Notes: generated from the letters alone by a model not told the origin. Shown: positions 20,941-33,080, counted from the first letter of the stretch. The stretch is 64,000 nt of DNA from Aurelia coerulea (GCA_039566865.1 CM076951.1:19787484-19851483), one strand, 5' to 3'. Numbers and translations: made by a program.

Positions 20941-22498
20941 TTGTTTCCAGAATATGTAGAAAACGATGAATTCAAGCAAAACTTACTTTCTTCTCAATGA
21001 TTTCTGAATCCTTGCTTTTATTAAAAAACAATTTTGCTTCAAAAAGTAGTTGCCTTCTAGCAAATAGTATGGCCTATGTTGTCCAGCAATCAAGGGCTCC
21101 TAAAATGAAAGGTACTAAAACGGCTTAAAATTGTTTTTGGTAGATGGTTGCAATCATACCATTCCTTATTGACTGCAAAGGACTAAGGAATGAATGATAA
21201 GCCACTGGGGCATGCGATTGCGCAACTAAATTTGCGAATTTTCAAGTTGCAGAATTTAAAATTGAAAGCTGTCTTCCGAGCACTGCACTGGAGAAACGAG
21301 TAAAGGGCTTGTCAAAGGAGGGCACCTGACACCAGAGGTTTCGAAGAAGGGTCTAGCCATGATTTAATTTGATTTTGCAAAAGAAATTTCCAAATTGAAT
21401 TTTTGATATATGCTTTAAAGAAGAAGTACACTCTGTACAAATGAAGAAACATCACGGGTGAGTGTAGCTGTTTCAAGTGTTCTGGGAGTCATTATTCTTT
21501 GAAGTTGGAAATTAGATTGCAAGACCTCTGGTTTCAAGTGCACTTTAATTTTTGATGTTGCGAGCTCGTGTGTCCGTAGTTTGGTCCCGGACGATTTTTA
21601 AATGCAAGGTATGTGCATTGAAGTTAAAGATAGAAATTGCAGCTGTGTGATAAGAAAGTCACTGTGTATAATAGTTTCGTTCCTTAATCCACTTAAAGGG
21701 GAGACCTCTTTAAGACATCTCATAGTAGAGGCAAATCACTGACATTTGGGCCATGGAGTTGAGGAAGCGAGTAAGAGATACGATGGTGTTGTTTTTGTTA
21801 CACAATATTTTTCATCTTGTTTACGCTTGATAAATCTATGATACTTTGAGCGCCAGTACATGAAGTACACGGAAATGGCTTTGCAATTGTCAAGAAGTCT
21901 CTCTCTTTGGTAAAAAATATTGTGTCATGTACCGTATATGCACATACACAATTGTCCTAATGTAATAACACAATGTAAAAATTACTTCGTACGACAAGAA
22001 ATAACGTAGACGTTAGATCATCGCTATTGTTCTGACGTGACACTCATTTCATCTTTGCTTATACTGGAGAACGAGTTCAAGATATCCTTCAAGATATCAT
22101 TGCCAAGCATTTTTTCCATAGCAAACATCAATTTGTAGTCAAAATTCCTATGCTCATATATTTATATAACTGTTGATAGATTGATGGATTCACATTTTAT
22201 CTAGTGAAAAGCACTTTTGCGGATCTCAGGGAGGTAGCCACCTTGCTACACATAGGAATACGAACTTTGGATGCTAACATCGTAGGTTGAAAGTTTATAC
22301 AGTAGCAAGTAAGCTGTAAACTGGAATTTCTGCTCGGAAAAATCAGATGCAAATCATCATGAATGAAATATCGTAGCTATAGTTGCTTAAATCCTACAAC
22401 ATTTTTGCTGCAAAAGACAAATTAATGTATACACAACTTTCATAAATATATGCGATCGAAGGAGGCCATTCAAGTTGCCATGGTTCAGGATATCAAAA
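20941..22498. other. No gene recognised
   Basis: AT-rich sequence without supported coding potential or clear repeats. It forms the left flank of the large outer element that begins near 22499. Confidence 0.4.
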
Positions 22499-23340
22499 GA
22501 ATTAATCCACGAATTATGTCTCACATAATAAAAGGAAACTTGCACCGGATCTTTTGGTGACAGTTGAAGGGCATTGTTGCAAATATCTTACATTCCTAGG
22601 TATGACACTCCGAGCTTATCATCAGAATTCTGTCATTTCGCTGCCTTTTGAATTTACTGTCATACATAAAAGATGGCAAGATAAAGCAAATGATGTTCCT
22701 AAACTCAAAAGAACAGATTCACAATACATCGATTCCAAGATGCCGTGGTCACAAGTGGCCTTAATTGAGGAGCTACGAAGACAGTTTGGCCGACCTAGTA
22801 GGAGAAATGCATCCGCAGTAAACGTGGTTTGTGGAGAGATGGGGGAGCTGCCGACAAGAAAGCGGAAGATTGACAACGATGAAGATGATGTGGATCTTGG
22901 CGCACCTGCAAGAAAAAAAAAACTGAATGATTTGCCAACATAGATTCACATTAATTGCATTCTTTCTTTCCGGCAGACCCAAAAGTAAAAGGGCCTAAAT
23001 AGCGACAGACCAAATGAGAATCATCCCAAACACAAAAATTGTGCACAGACCCAAACCAGAAAGGCCTTGGGTCTTACTTGGACACCTCGTTATCTTAGAT
23101 GATATTGTTGTGAAACGATTTCAAAACGAACCTTCATGAAATCATACTTTAAAGCTAAGAAGGTGAACGTGGAACAAAGGTGAATTATAACACGAAAATA
23201 ATTCACTTGCTTTTTCATTTAAATGTTTTCTTCAGGCCATATATAAGGATTTTACTTTTTAGAGGAGTTGAAATAGAAAACCTTACAATTTGCTTTCGAG
23301 TAGCCTGCGTGCAGACTCTACTGATTTCTTTTCATTTCAG
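22499..23340 (+). repeat. Left arm of the outer element
   Basis: Matches the reverse complement of 32396-33080 plus 44471-44534. It contains about 97 bp (22568-22665) that the right arm lacks. An open frame (22554-22943) includes QVALIEELRRQFGRPSRRNA, then TRKRKIDND and an acidic run, then PARKKK, which resembles a nuclear, basic/acidic protein segment. The same segment is open in the right arm. Confidence 0.7.
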
Positions 23341-23415
23341 AGAGGTTCTCCTCCAGTAGAACCTCTCTGAAAAGAAATCAGTAGAGTCTGCACGCAGGCT
23401 ACTCGAAAGCAAATT
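23287..23415. repeat. 129-bp palindrome (TAGCCTGCGTGCAGAC family)
   Basis: Two arms of about 60 bases starting AATTTGCTTTCGAGTAGCCT fold back on each other around a short loop. The core TAGCCTGCGTGCAGAC recurs as half a palindrome near 32413-32440 and in related hairpins at 42103-42170 and 55388-55496. It looks like a very small MITE family. The structure could form a stable RNA hairpin if transcribed. Confidence 0.75.
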
Positions 23416-24405
23416 ATTTTAAGCTTTTGTATTTTATGTGTCAACACCAGTCTACAACATGAGTTTATCGTCATTCACAACCATACAAATACATTACTAC
23501 ATAACATTGATACATGTAGCATTTCATAAAACAGAACGAAATAATTTTTAAGATTAACAGGATAATCAACTTGACTGATTTTTGCCGTGGTTCTGTAAAA
23601 TACTGTGATATTGTAAATAGTCATGTGACCTTATTATCCCGCTGATATTGTAGTTTTTGTTCTGTACATAGTGATTGGATGTTTTGTTATGTTGCTTGCG
23701 AAGACCACTCTACTCACATATTTATGTCTCACTCACTGAGCTCCACAGATGTAACAAATACTTTGTCGTATTCATAAGTATTTACTTACATATCATCGGA
23801 AGGATCAACTCCATAGCCATTTTTTTTTACATATAAGTTATTTTGTCTCTACGATAAATGTAAGTAATGAAGGGGGGGCACTTACAATCAACATCGCTTT
23901 AGTGGCTTCAGTTCCTACTTTCTCACCTTCTCTTTCTTCACTTCAATATGTTGGTAAATACGCATTATATACCATAAGTTGATTGGTTAGTGAACATTTA
24001 TGGGAAATTCAAGGGAACTTAAAGGGTTTGGAAATGAATTAATCGCTGAGCATTTCAATTTCTTTGAAATGTTTTTAAATCCTGAAATTTCTTGAATGTC
24101 ATTGGTCAGAGAAGCCCTGTGAGTTTTTACCTACGGTAAAATGGTACACTTTGGCTGGCAGTAGCGGAAGCTAAATCACAATGTGAGAGTAATGAGCGAA
24201 CATTTGTTTTAACCTCCGTGAATCTACCTAGAGTAGTCATCAGTATATTAAGAGTAGTCTATATGTTATTGAAGCAATCAATCAATCGGTGCCGATGAAT
24301 ATCTGACAATGTTGCTGTCATTTTTCATCTTTTAAAATGACATCTCTATCTCTTCTCATGCCCAACAGTTTTGTGAGGTTTGATGTTCTGTTAAATGTTA
24401 CTTAC
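23416..24405. other. No gene recognised
   Basis: AT-rich interior of the outer element with no supported coding frame. It would be intron or 3' sequence for the exon at 24406-25050. Confidence 0.4.
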
Positions 24406-25050
24406 TGGTTTTAATGTTTCAGCACTCATGATAAGCTCATCTATCTCGTCCTCCCTTCTTTGCTCGTCAACATCGTTTGCCTCAATTGCTGGCTCCACAT
24501 ATTTCAGTAGGGACATTTGCTGCCAGTTTAATTTTGCCAAGCGTCTCTTTTTGCCATCGCAAATGTTTTGCCACAAGGACCGCAACTTTGCTTCTCTGTC
24601 AGTGAATTTCTCCCACCATGACACTTCGTCTTCTGTCAATCTGGCCTCTGCTGCTCAAACTTCTTTTCTTATGAAATCAAGGTCATTTTTTAAATCAAAG
24701 AGTGGAACTAATGGTGGGGGGAATTTGGACGGGGGTACGTTGTCAGCCAAGATTATCAATGGTTCTTCAATATCATTTTCATTCCTTGGCATCCACTTTG
24801 CATCTACCGCCCAATGCTTATACATCATTCCAACTTCACCCCTCGATGTCTTCTCAAACTTGAATGCATGGGGTTTGCTGTGATGACTTAATTGGATTAC
24901 ATAATTTGATAACATAGTTTTAAAATCGAAAAGAAAATCAAGGGAGGAAACAAATGGACAAGGGGTATACGCTCTGGACAGAACTTCAATTAGCTGCGGG
25001 ATAGTGACTGCTTTTTCTCTTTGTAGAAGCACGGACTTTCTGCTAAACAT
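24406..25050 (-). pseudogene. Exon of an unrecognised transposon gene with an in-frame TGA
   Basis: A 645-bp minus-strand exon with a TTATATCGCAG acceptor directly before ATG and a CA|GTAAGT donor, phase 0 at both ends. It is one continuous frame except for TGA at 24655-24657. It reads IPQLIEVLSRAYTPCPF, MLSNYVIQLSHHSKPHAF, then MMYKHWAVDAKWMPRN and EPLIILADNVPPSKFPPPLV, and a helical tail (WQNICDGKKRRLAKLNW). I do not recognise the family. Its strand and place inside the outer element suggest it belongs with the transposase at 28056-31439. Confidence 0.4.
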
Positions 25051-26202
25051 CTGCGATATAACGAAAAAAGGCCGTTATTTTTAAGAATGAAACGTGCATA
25101 AAAAATAGAAAAAGGTTTTCAAAAATCTCGCACTTAGAGCTTGAGGCAAAATGCATGATGGCAAGCCTTGATCTGAGTATTACAGCTAAACTTTGAAAAC
25201 ATAACAAAAATTAATCTTATGAACTACATAATGTGGTGATGGAAGTTGAAACGCAAGTGAAAGAAATATGCCACATGTTCTCTCTTTTAGAGACAATACT
25301 TTGAAGTCAAACCTTTTTGAAATAAGCATCAATCGACTGTCAGTTACTATTAACCATCAGAACGATAGCATGAAAGTATTGAATCTGCCTGCCATTGGTA
25401 AATGGTAAGATAGAATGCTAAATTTACCTTTAAAAAAACTGCACAATAATTGATCGATTCTTTTGGGAACAATTCAGCTCGTAGTGTGTGATTTTAGATG
25501 AATAGAATGGAAATTAAGGATATCTGGTCAATGTCCTCGTGTGTGACCAACCATGAGGAATGACACTTTGATCTTTAAGGACGAATAGAAAAGTGTAGGA
25601 AATAACTAAGTATACTTGGGATTAAAGGGATTCGCATATCATAAATAACAAAATTTTCTTATGCGCTTCAAGTAATGATTGATTCTTTGCTGGATTGTGT
25701 GTTTCATCTTAGCACTTCCTGCTTCGTGAAGTCTCTTCTGTGTCTGCGTTCAGACCGAATAATATGTAGTGTACGATTGAAACATAGTCAATTAAGACTC
25801 TGATCAAAGAAGATGCAACAACATAAGAAAACAGGCGTCAAATTGATCTTTTGCGCATTTTTTCTTCTTCCAGTGCTAACTAGTTTCGCCCACTAGGGCA
25901 ACTTCAGAGCAACTGACTAATTTCTAAAGATCATTGTATGTCATTGCATAAATTATATCCCCACTTTTGGGGATTTTGAGTCATGTGATTTCACTGCAAA
26001 ACAGGTGCTGTTCAACAGACAATATGAGTTCTTGTTGGTCTGTGAATTAGGCTAGAAGGGATGCATTAGTTACAGCAACCATTCTCTGGACCATGTGTTT
26101 CTTGCATCCTTTCACCTTCACACTTGGTTGAGAATTGGCTTCTTTTTTATGCTAAACCTTTCTACGAGATTACCATCTACTGGAGGAGAACCTCTCTGAA
26201 AT
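25051..26202. other. No gene recognised
   Basis: Interior of the outer element, AT-rich. A 22-base word CTACTGGAGGAGAACCTCTC near 26178 is the complement of part of the palindrome at 23340-23370. Nothing else is supported. Confidence 0.4.
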
Positions 26203-26730
26203 TTCGTTTTCGAAAACACTGAAAACGATCAAAAAACGTTGATCAAATTTTCTAAAGACTCATCATGAATGGACAAAGAGAAAATGTTTTCAGCTTGATT
26301 TGGGGATTTGGAAATTTTCTGCACGAGTGTTATTTCAAATATTGGCTTGTTGCGAAATTCTGTAGTAGTTGCAATAAAGTGCCGCCCCAAAAGCCGTCAC
26401 AAAATCAAAAATGTAACAAAACTGCATCTTGCTGGCCCCATGACTCATCCTCGCTTGTCTTTTAACCCCCTTGATACAGGAACATAGCCTGCAGCAAAGC
26501 ATACATTCAATGACATTACAAAAGAAAAGACATTTCTTTATATTCTTGAAAATATTATTACATTTCTCACAAGATAGTACGAACTCTCGCACAGCAGCTT
26601 ACAATTAGTCGATTTCTAAATCCCAAATCACCACGAACAAGTTTTCTCTTTGTCCATTCATGTCGATTCTTTGGAAAGCTTGATCGACATTTTTTGATCG
26701 TTTTCAGTGTTTTCGAAAACAAAAATTTTA
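26203..26730. repeat. Inverted repeat around a ~300-bp loop
   Basis: The left arm (26203-about 26316) carries TTTTCGAAAACACTGAAAAC and ATGAATGGACAAAGAGAAAA. The right arm (about 26615-26730) is the reverse complement with about 10% differences by eye. It may be a foldback MITE; a target duplication was not found. Confidence 0.6.
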
Positions 26731-28055
26731 AGAAACTCGCTTGTAGCTCTAAAAACTGAAAACAGAAAAATTTGCAAAATATCTTAGAATCTAATTCAGG
26801 CCTTCTGCTAAAGATCAAGTCATAAATCTTCAAAATCGGTCTTGTGTACGATTTATCGTAGCCTGCCAAAAGTGCATAGTTTATTTTGGCGCACCCGGTA
26901 TCACCTATCCTTTTGGTAACAATATGTCCAGAATGACCTGAGTTCAGTGATCTCAAAACACCAAACTTTTTGAAATTCGCCCAAGTACAAGCAGAGATAT
27001 TGTAAAATGTAGAAAGACAAATATAGACGCTTTCCTGAAAAATGCCACTTATATAAAGTATACATTTTGAGGGAATATGATGGACCCAAAATTGATGTAA
27101 CTTGGATTAGTCAAACTTAGGTTTTTGGCCATAACTTCTGAACTAATTAAGATAAAACAATTCTGTTTTCACTAAAGTTAAAAGAAATTTGTGAAAAAAT
27201 AGAATCAGCAAAATTTTTGAAAATTAAATTGTTAATCAAATATGCAAATTAGCCATCTCCATGGTAACAAAGATAAATTTTGAACAAACTGTTCATAACA
27301 GGATACCATCTGCTCCATCAGAAGAGGATTGATTTGCAAAACGTAAAAATGTTGTGGGTTTTGCATCTCTATTGTGTTATAACAAAGAAATCATCTTTTT
27401 GATTGACATTGCCTTGGTTACAGCCATTCAAACTAAAAGAAGTGTAGCACACGGTTGCGTTGTTTGAAATTCTAGCTTTATAAGCTCCCCATCAACTGCA
27501 TATCTCTCTAATTAGCAAGAGAAAAGTAGTAAAAAGAACTGGTATGGAAAATAGAGTTTACCTAGGCAACCATTAAACCGTGGTTCCCATGGCAACATAG
27601 CGCAATGTTCATTTGACAAACAGAAAATGTATCGTTTCACCATAAAAAAAATCTGCGCTTTTGGTCCTATTAGCAGAGAATTTGCAATTTGACAATTTGG
27701 GGAATACATTGATGAAATGTTACTCTTTTATCCTTCACACGAGCGCATTCTAGACCTTTGATGAAAAATGTAAAATATTTGGAAATTTTAAGGAAGATAC
27801 CTTTTGAGCGTATGAGTGCACATTTTCTTATTGGTGCACCAGGAAAATAGGTTAATGACACAAATTGCTGGAAGTTTTAATGTCTTTTCACTGAGAGGAC
27901 CTTGCTATAAAAGTTTCCACAACCAGTTCCCAGTAGAAGCGTGTGTGCATATGCAAGGTTAATACACTGGGAAATATCATGTGGTCTCCTACTGTAATCA
28001 GTTCTCATAAAACTAATTTAAATGATTAACTCACCATATTCACAAAATTCTTGCA
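26731..28055. other. No gene recognised
   Basis: AT-rich sequence with short open frames that show no domain. It is the 3' flank of the minus-strand transposase gene. Confidence 0.4.
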
Positions 28056-30230
28056 TCAAAGCAGGATCAAAAATCCCTTTTTCAAGTCACTGAGCAATGA
28101 AAAGCTAAATTTAAAATCATCACCATAAGCATCATAACATAATTCATATTTTGTTGGCATTGGATTCTTTGCATTTAATTTGTCTATCTTTGTCACTTTA
28201 GCATCAAACCCCTCTGGAAAAGAATCTGCATTTTCCTGAATCCTATGCTTTACTCTCTTACCAACGAGTATTTCTGGATGCTTGAGCAGCTGTTCAAGAT
28301 CTCCTTGACTTTTCTTTGCCTTTCTTTTCAGCCTTGCTTCTTTCAAGACTCTTTGTAGCTGTTCTTTTTGTTTCTTTATCTCATCATTTCTGTCTGCCAC
28401 ATCCTTTAGTACGAAAGCTGGAGTGCTTGCTGTTTGTCCCTGAGGAACATTGGTATCAGGATTTTCAATGTTCATTCTTATGATCTCCATCAAATGGTCA
28501 ATCATTTGTGTGGAGTCAAATTCTGTTTTCTTGCCTTTCAGTGTGTACGATTTTTGAAAATAATATGCCTCTGGTGCAAGGGAGTTGAGAACAGTGTGGT
28601 GGAATTGAAGCTGTAAATAAAGAATCTCAACTTTGCCTTTCTCATCCAAGTGCTGCGTATTATTTTCAATTTCCTGAGCAGATTTCCATAGCCCCCCTGC
28701 TTTCTCTAATCTCAACTGCAGTTCCATCTTATGTTTCGCTTTTCTCTCCTCTGTCTCCTTCTTTCTTTCACTTTCCAACATTTTATTACCCCTGTCTAGC
28801 AGTATCTTGTTCCTGTTCTCCTTAAGCTTTTCCCTTATTGATTTGACATTTGCTCTTGCTTCTTGAAAATGCTTTTCTCTCTGCTCCTCGTTTAAACTGT
28901 CAAGCCATTTTGATGGTTTGTTATGCATCCACATTATTAATGCTTCTAATGCGACTGTTGTTGCTGCAGGTCTTGTCTTTAAGAGCACATCAAAGACTGC
29001 AAAGTCCCTTTCGCTAATCACATTAGTTGCTGGAACTGTGGATGCTTGCTCTTGAAATTCCTTTGATGCATTGAAGTACTTTCCTCCTGGCAGCTGATCT
29101 TCACATTGATTTTCTAATACTAAAAGTATTGCGGAACATATCAACTCAGCTGCTTGCTGTGTAAGGATGTCAAACTCCTCTCCTTGCCCAGATTGACACA
29201 GTGATTTTAGCACATCAGATGGCTCTTGTGTGCTTTCCTCTGAAAAGATCTCTTTGCCATCAAAAAAGGGGGAGGCATCTTTTGCTAGGACTTGAAGAGA
29301 TGCTTGCAATTGTTGCAGGTATGGATTTAGTTCCAGAATACTTTTTGCCTTTGCTGCAACCTCAAAATAGGGACCAGTTACAAGTTTCCCTACCAGTCCT
29401 AATGCTCTAATACCAGCAAGAAAAACTTTATTTTGGAGATCTTCAGCCACTGCCAACAAAAGACGGTTAGTGGTTGGGGCTTTGTTATGGATGAATTCAT
29501 AAATGTGCTCTTTGTGATAATACACAGATCCAGCGTTATGGAAAGCAACATTGAATCGATTGCCTTCAAACTGCACTAACTTTGTTTTCAGATGTAGCTC
29601 TTCAAGATAAGCATTAAAATATTGTGTCATCCCTGCAACCTGGTTGCCTCTTTTCTGAAAGGCACCGCAGGCAGTTCGAACAAGTCTGTATGTTCCTGAT
29701 TCTCCCGAACTTTGGATTGCATGCTTTGACTTCCCCTCTTGAAGGGCATTTTCAAATTTCTGTAGTGATTTATTAGCTGCTTCAGCAAATGAAATGAGAG
29801 GATGTAACTTACAAAAGAAATTCCCCATCTCCACCAATCTTTCTTGGGATTCTGTTGACAACTCATTCCACTGTCCATGGACTTGAGGAAGAACTTCGGC
29901 CCTCAGTTCTTGCATTAATGTATTGAAGACTCCATTTGTGGCACAATGATCAGACATTGTGTTTTTGACAGATGAAATCAACTTTGAAACATTTTCTGAA
30001 ATTTCAGTTTCACTCCCTGATATTGCATTAGAAATTTCCTTCAACCTCTCTTTCCACACTGCCAATAGTGTTACAGCATCTTGCCCACCAATTTCTTGCA
30101 ATCCGACTGAGAGAGATTGGCCATCCGATGTAGTAATTTGAAAGTTTTGGTAATGCCTATGATATTTAGTGGTCCCATCACCATGAATTGTATTTCCAAG
30201 AACAGTGGTCAAATCCAAATTGTGCAGCAT
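28056..30230 (-). CDS. Catalytic and C-terminal part of the transposase (724 codons open)
   Basis: The longest intact frame of the locus. Numbering from its first ATG: D18 in HGDGTTK, D94 in SDHCATN and E407 in VISERDF are the probable catalytic triad. Between them is an all-helical insertion with FEGNRFNVAFHNAG (about 221-234). Residues about 425-445 (ALIMWMHNKPSKWLDSL) resemble the hAT-type C-terminal block. A long basic coiled coil (450-520) follows. The last ~55 residues (LVGKRVKHRI, YELCYDAYGDD, LLSDLKKGFLILL) look like a Tudor/chromo-type barrel. The real protein started upstream (see the pseudogene entry), so this ATG is internal. Confidence 0.65.
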   Translation of the reverse strand: MLHNLDLTTVLGNTIHGDGTTKYHRHYQNFQITTSDGQSLSVGLQEIGGQDAVTLLAVWKERLKEISNAISGSETEISENVSKLISSVKNTMSDHCATNGVFNTLMQELRAEVLPQVHGQWNELSTESQERLVEMGNFFCKLHPLISFAEAANKSLQKFENALQEGKSKHAIQSSGESGTYRLVRTACGAFQKRGNQVAGMTQYFNAYLEELHLKTKLVQFEGNRFNVAFHNAGSVYYHKEHIYEFIHNKAPTTNRLLLAVAEDLQNKVFLAGIRALGLVGKLVTGPYFEVAAKAKSILELNPYLQQLQASLQVLAKDASPFFDGKEIFSEESTQEPSDVLKSLCQSGQGEEFDILTQQAAELICSAILLVLENQCEDQLPGGKYFNASKEFQEQASTVPATNVISERDFAVFDVLLKTRPAATTVALEALIMWMHNKPSKWLDSLNEEQREKHFQEARANVKSIREKLKENRNKILLDRGNKMLESERKKETEERKAKHKMELQLRLEKAGGLWKSAQEIENNTQHLDEKGKVEILYLQLQFHHTVLNSLAPEAYYFQKSYTLKGKKTEFDSTQMIDHLMEIIRMNIENPDTNVPQGQTASTPAFVLKDVADRNDEIKKQKEQLQRVLKEARLKRKAKKSQGDLEQLLKHPEILVGKRVKHRIQENADSFPEGFDAKVTKIDKLNAKNPMPTKYELCYDAYGDDFKFSFSLLSDLKKGFLILL

Positions 30231-31439
30231 TGCTTCGCCTACCTGAACATCTGCAAGATGTCTTGCTTCGATAAGCAGTTGGCATCTCAGACCTTTAGAT
30301 GGAAGCTTTTCTACAGATTTTCCAGTGAAACGATTAAGTACACATTAAATGACGTCATTCACTTTATTAACTGAGACATTCATGGATAGCAGCTCCATTA
30401 TTGTCTGCCTAACAAAGTCATAGTATTTTCCATTAGCAAATGTCTGGATGGTTTCACCTGAAAGCATTCCAAAACCTCTAGCTCTTTTGCTTTTACATCT
30501 AGTTCCTTATTCCTCAGGGTCATTTGATGCTTTTCTTCTTCTATGACATCTTTCATTGCTTTTACACTACCCGATTTTGCTTTTGACTTTTTGTAATAGC
30601 TCAGATTTTGTTGGAGGTGCTTCTTTTCAATTTTCAGTTGCAGCAATTCAGCATTTTTCATTTCCAACTCTGACAGAGATTCATTCAATTTCTCACTTGT
30701 ATCCGACAATAGTTCTGTTGTTTTGTCAAGTTCCTGTAATTTGGCACTCTGATTCTCCATGATGCTTTTGTTCTTCTCAATTGTATCATCGCGACGTTTC
30801 AGCTTCTTGCTCAGGTTTTTGGTTGAAGTCTTCCTTAACCTGGATAACTCCAGACTTGCAGTTTCAAATTCAATTTGAAGCCTTGATAGCTTCTCGTTGA
30901 GACTGCCCTCAATTTGTAATGAACCTTCGCATAATTCGAAGATTTGTTCACTGTATTTTTCCTCTATTTTTGAAAGGTTAACCAGTGACTCTTCATATTC
31001 CTTGGACATCACAGAAATGTCATTTTCAAGTTTTGAGGAGCGTTCTTTTTCATCAAGCAAATTACGCTTCAGGGAAAAATTTTCTCTCTTTGTTTCTCAG
31101 AGCTCTGCGGAGCATTTTCTTTCTTTGAGATTCCTGCAGCAAGTCTGAAAGGTAATCTGCTCTTCTGCGAACTTTCGAGAATTCTCTTTGTCCAAAGTCA
31201 TTCAAAGCTTTTCCTCTTAATGTCCTAGATTTATTGTACACTCTACCAATTTTGATGTACAAACTTCGGTCTCTTTCCACCGTCCCCTCGCCATTATCAT
31301 CTTGATCAACAGTTTGAAATTTCTGGTAAAATATTTCCATAAAATCTTTCCATGGAATAGATTTGCGTTCACGATAGATTTCAATTATGTCATTATTCAA
31401 AATCAGACGTTTTGTGCTGCCACTCGCCTCATCTGCCAT
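28056..31439 (-). pseudogene. Transposase gene of the outer element, broken by frameshifts and a stop
   Basis: One gene reads through three frames on the minus strand. The N-terminal part (31439-about 31085) starts MADEASGSTKRLILN and then shifts frame. A long coiled coil (about 31085-30455; MSKEYEESLVNLSKIEEKY) follows, then a second frameshift near 30455. Conserved coding then continues (QTIMELLSMNV), with an in-frame TAA near 30346, into the catalytic ORF starting at 30230. That ORF carries HGDGTTK, TMSDHCATNG and NVISERD as candidate D, D and E residues of an RNase H-fold transposase. Because the breaks are few, inactivation looks recent. It is related to unnamed cnidarian and fish transposon proteins with a GNRFN motif. 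Confidence 0.65.
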
Positions 31440-32395
31440 TTTATGATTACGATCTATAAATTCAAAAAAGTATAAATAAAAATAAGGCTTAATATTTTAG
31501 ATAAATATAGTAGTATGTGTATAACAATCATTCCCTATTCAGCCCCTTGAAGTTTCCTAGCTATATCAATAAATCAGAATATAATTCAACATGATATGAT
31601 GAATAGAGTAGGTATTTCTTCCAAAATCCAAGAACTGTCAAATTTCTAAAATTTACCTTCCAAAGTATTTCACGAAAACAATAACCCAGCCTTTCAGGTT
31701 TATGCTATAGGATTGCTATTTGACATGCACAGCTTGGATCTGTACTGCCGTTCACTTCCATAATGTCTCTGACTAGGCCAATACGTGCGCCATCTTGGAT
31801 TACCAAACTTCAAAACATGGGCATACCGGCTTTCGAAAATCTTATCGTACCGCGATTTCGCGACTTATATCACAAAGCAAACTATCCCTTCCAGACAAAA
31901 ATATGATGAAGAATACGATATTAAGTGAAATAAACTTCTAAAACAACGAATTATTTCATTTATTCTCACCTGAAAACTCTTTTCTCGAATTTGTGCGTCT
32001 TCCGTGCGAGTAAATTCTTTGTTTCAGGTATCAAAAGAAAGCTTGAGTTGTGAGCTTGCGAACTACTTCATATATGACATCATAGAATGGACACAAAGAT
32101 GGTAAACGAGGCCAGAGCGGCTCCGGGCAGCAAAGAGACCATTCGACAAAGGCGGCCGCAAATTGAAATGCGCCCGAAGTTAGAATCAAACTTGTTCAGA
32201 GAGCTGTAACTCCTCAGCGAAGGCAGCTATTCGGAAACAGTTTGCGCGATTAGATAGATGAAATCTTCAGCTTTTAAACGATGTAATATTTGAAAGATTT
32301 GCGACAAAAAGAGACGCAAGAAAATCGAAAATAAAACAGTCACGCAACATTCTTCCGATTTCAGGGCGCTTTGCGACACAGGTGACCTGCCTACT
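31440..32395. other. 5' flank of the transposase gene
   Basis: No coding sequence supported. It contains a YY1-like motif (31787-31798). GC content rises near 32110-32170 (GGCGGCCGCAAA), as may be expected near a promoter of the minus-strand gene. Confidence 0.4.
31787..31798 (-). promoter_or_regulatory. YY1-like CCAAGATGGCGC motif
   Basis: On the minus strand the sequence reads CCAAGATGGCGC, close to the YY1 site that positions transcription starts in many animal promoters and transposons. It lies about 350 bp upstream of the first ATG of the transposase gene on the same strand. Function is inferred from position and motif only. Confidence 0.35.
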
Positions 32396-33080
32396 GAAAT
32401 GAAAAGAAATTAGTAGAGTCTGCACGCAGGCTACTTGAAACCAAATTTTAAGGTTTTCTATTTCGACTCCTCTAAAAAGTAAAATCCTTATATATGGCCT
32501 GAAGAAAACATTTAAATGAAAAAGCAAGTGAATTATTTTCGTGTTATAATTCACCTTTGTTCCACGTTCACCTTCTTAGCTTTAAAGTATGATATCATGA
32601 AGGTTCGTTTTGAAATCGTTTCACAACAATATCGTCTAAGATAACGAGGTGTCCAAGTAAGACCCAAGGCCTTTCTTGTTTGGGTCTGTGCACAATTTTT
32701 GTGTTTGGGATGATTCTCATTTGATCTGTCGCTATTTAGGCCCTTTTACTTTTGGGTCTGCCGGAAAGAAAGAATGCAATTAATGTGAATCTATGTTGGC
32801 AAACCATTCAGTTTTTTTTCTTGCAGGAGCGCCAAGATCCACATCATCATCATCGTTGTCAATCTTCCGCTTTCTTGTCGGCAGCTCCCCCATCTCTCCA
32901 CAAACCACGTTTACTGTGGATGCATTTCTCCTACTAGGTCGGCCAAACTGTCTTTGTAGCTCCTCAATTAAGGCCACTTGTGGCAACGGCATCTTGGAAT
33001 CGATGTATTGTGAATCTGTTCTTTTGAGTTTAAGAACATCATTTGCTTTATCTTACCATCTTTTATATATGACCTTCGAC
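32396..33080 (-). repeat. Right arm of the outer element, inner part
   Basis: Inverted copy of the left arm. It carries the same basic/acidic open frame (QVALIEELQRQFGRPSRRNA) with few changes. It is cut at 33072-33080 by the target duplication ACCTTCGAC of the inner element and resumes at 44471 with TGTCACCAAAAGATCC. Joining the two flanks with one copy of the duplication restores the order seen in the left arm, apart from the 97-bp indel. Confidence 0.75.
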
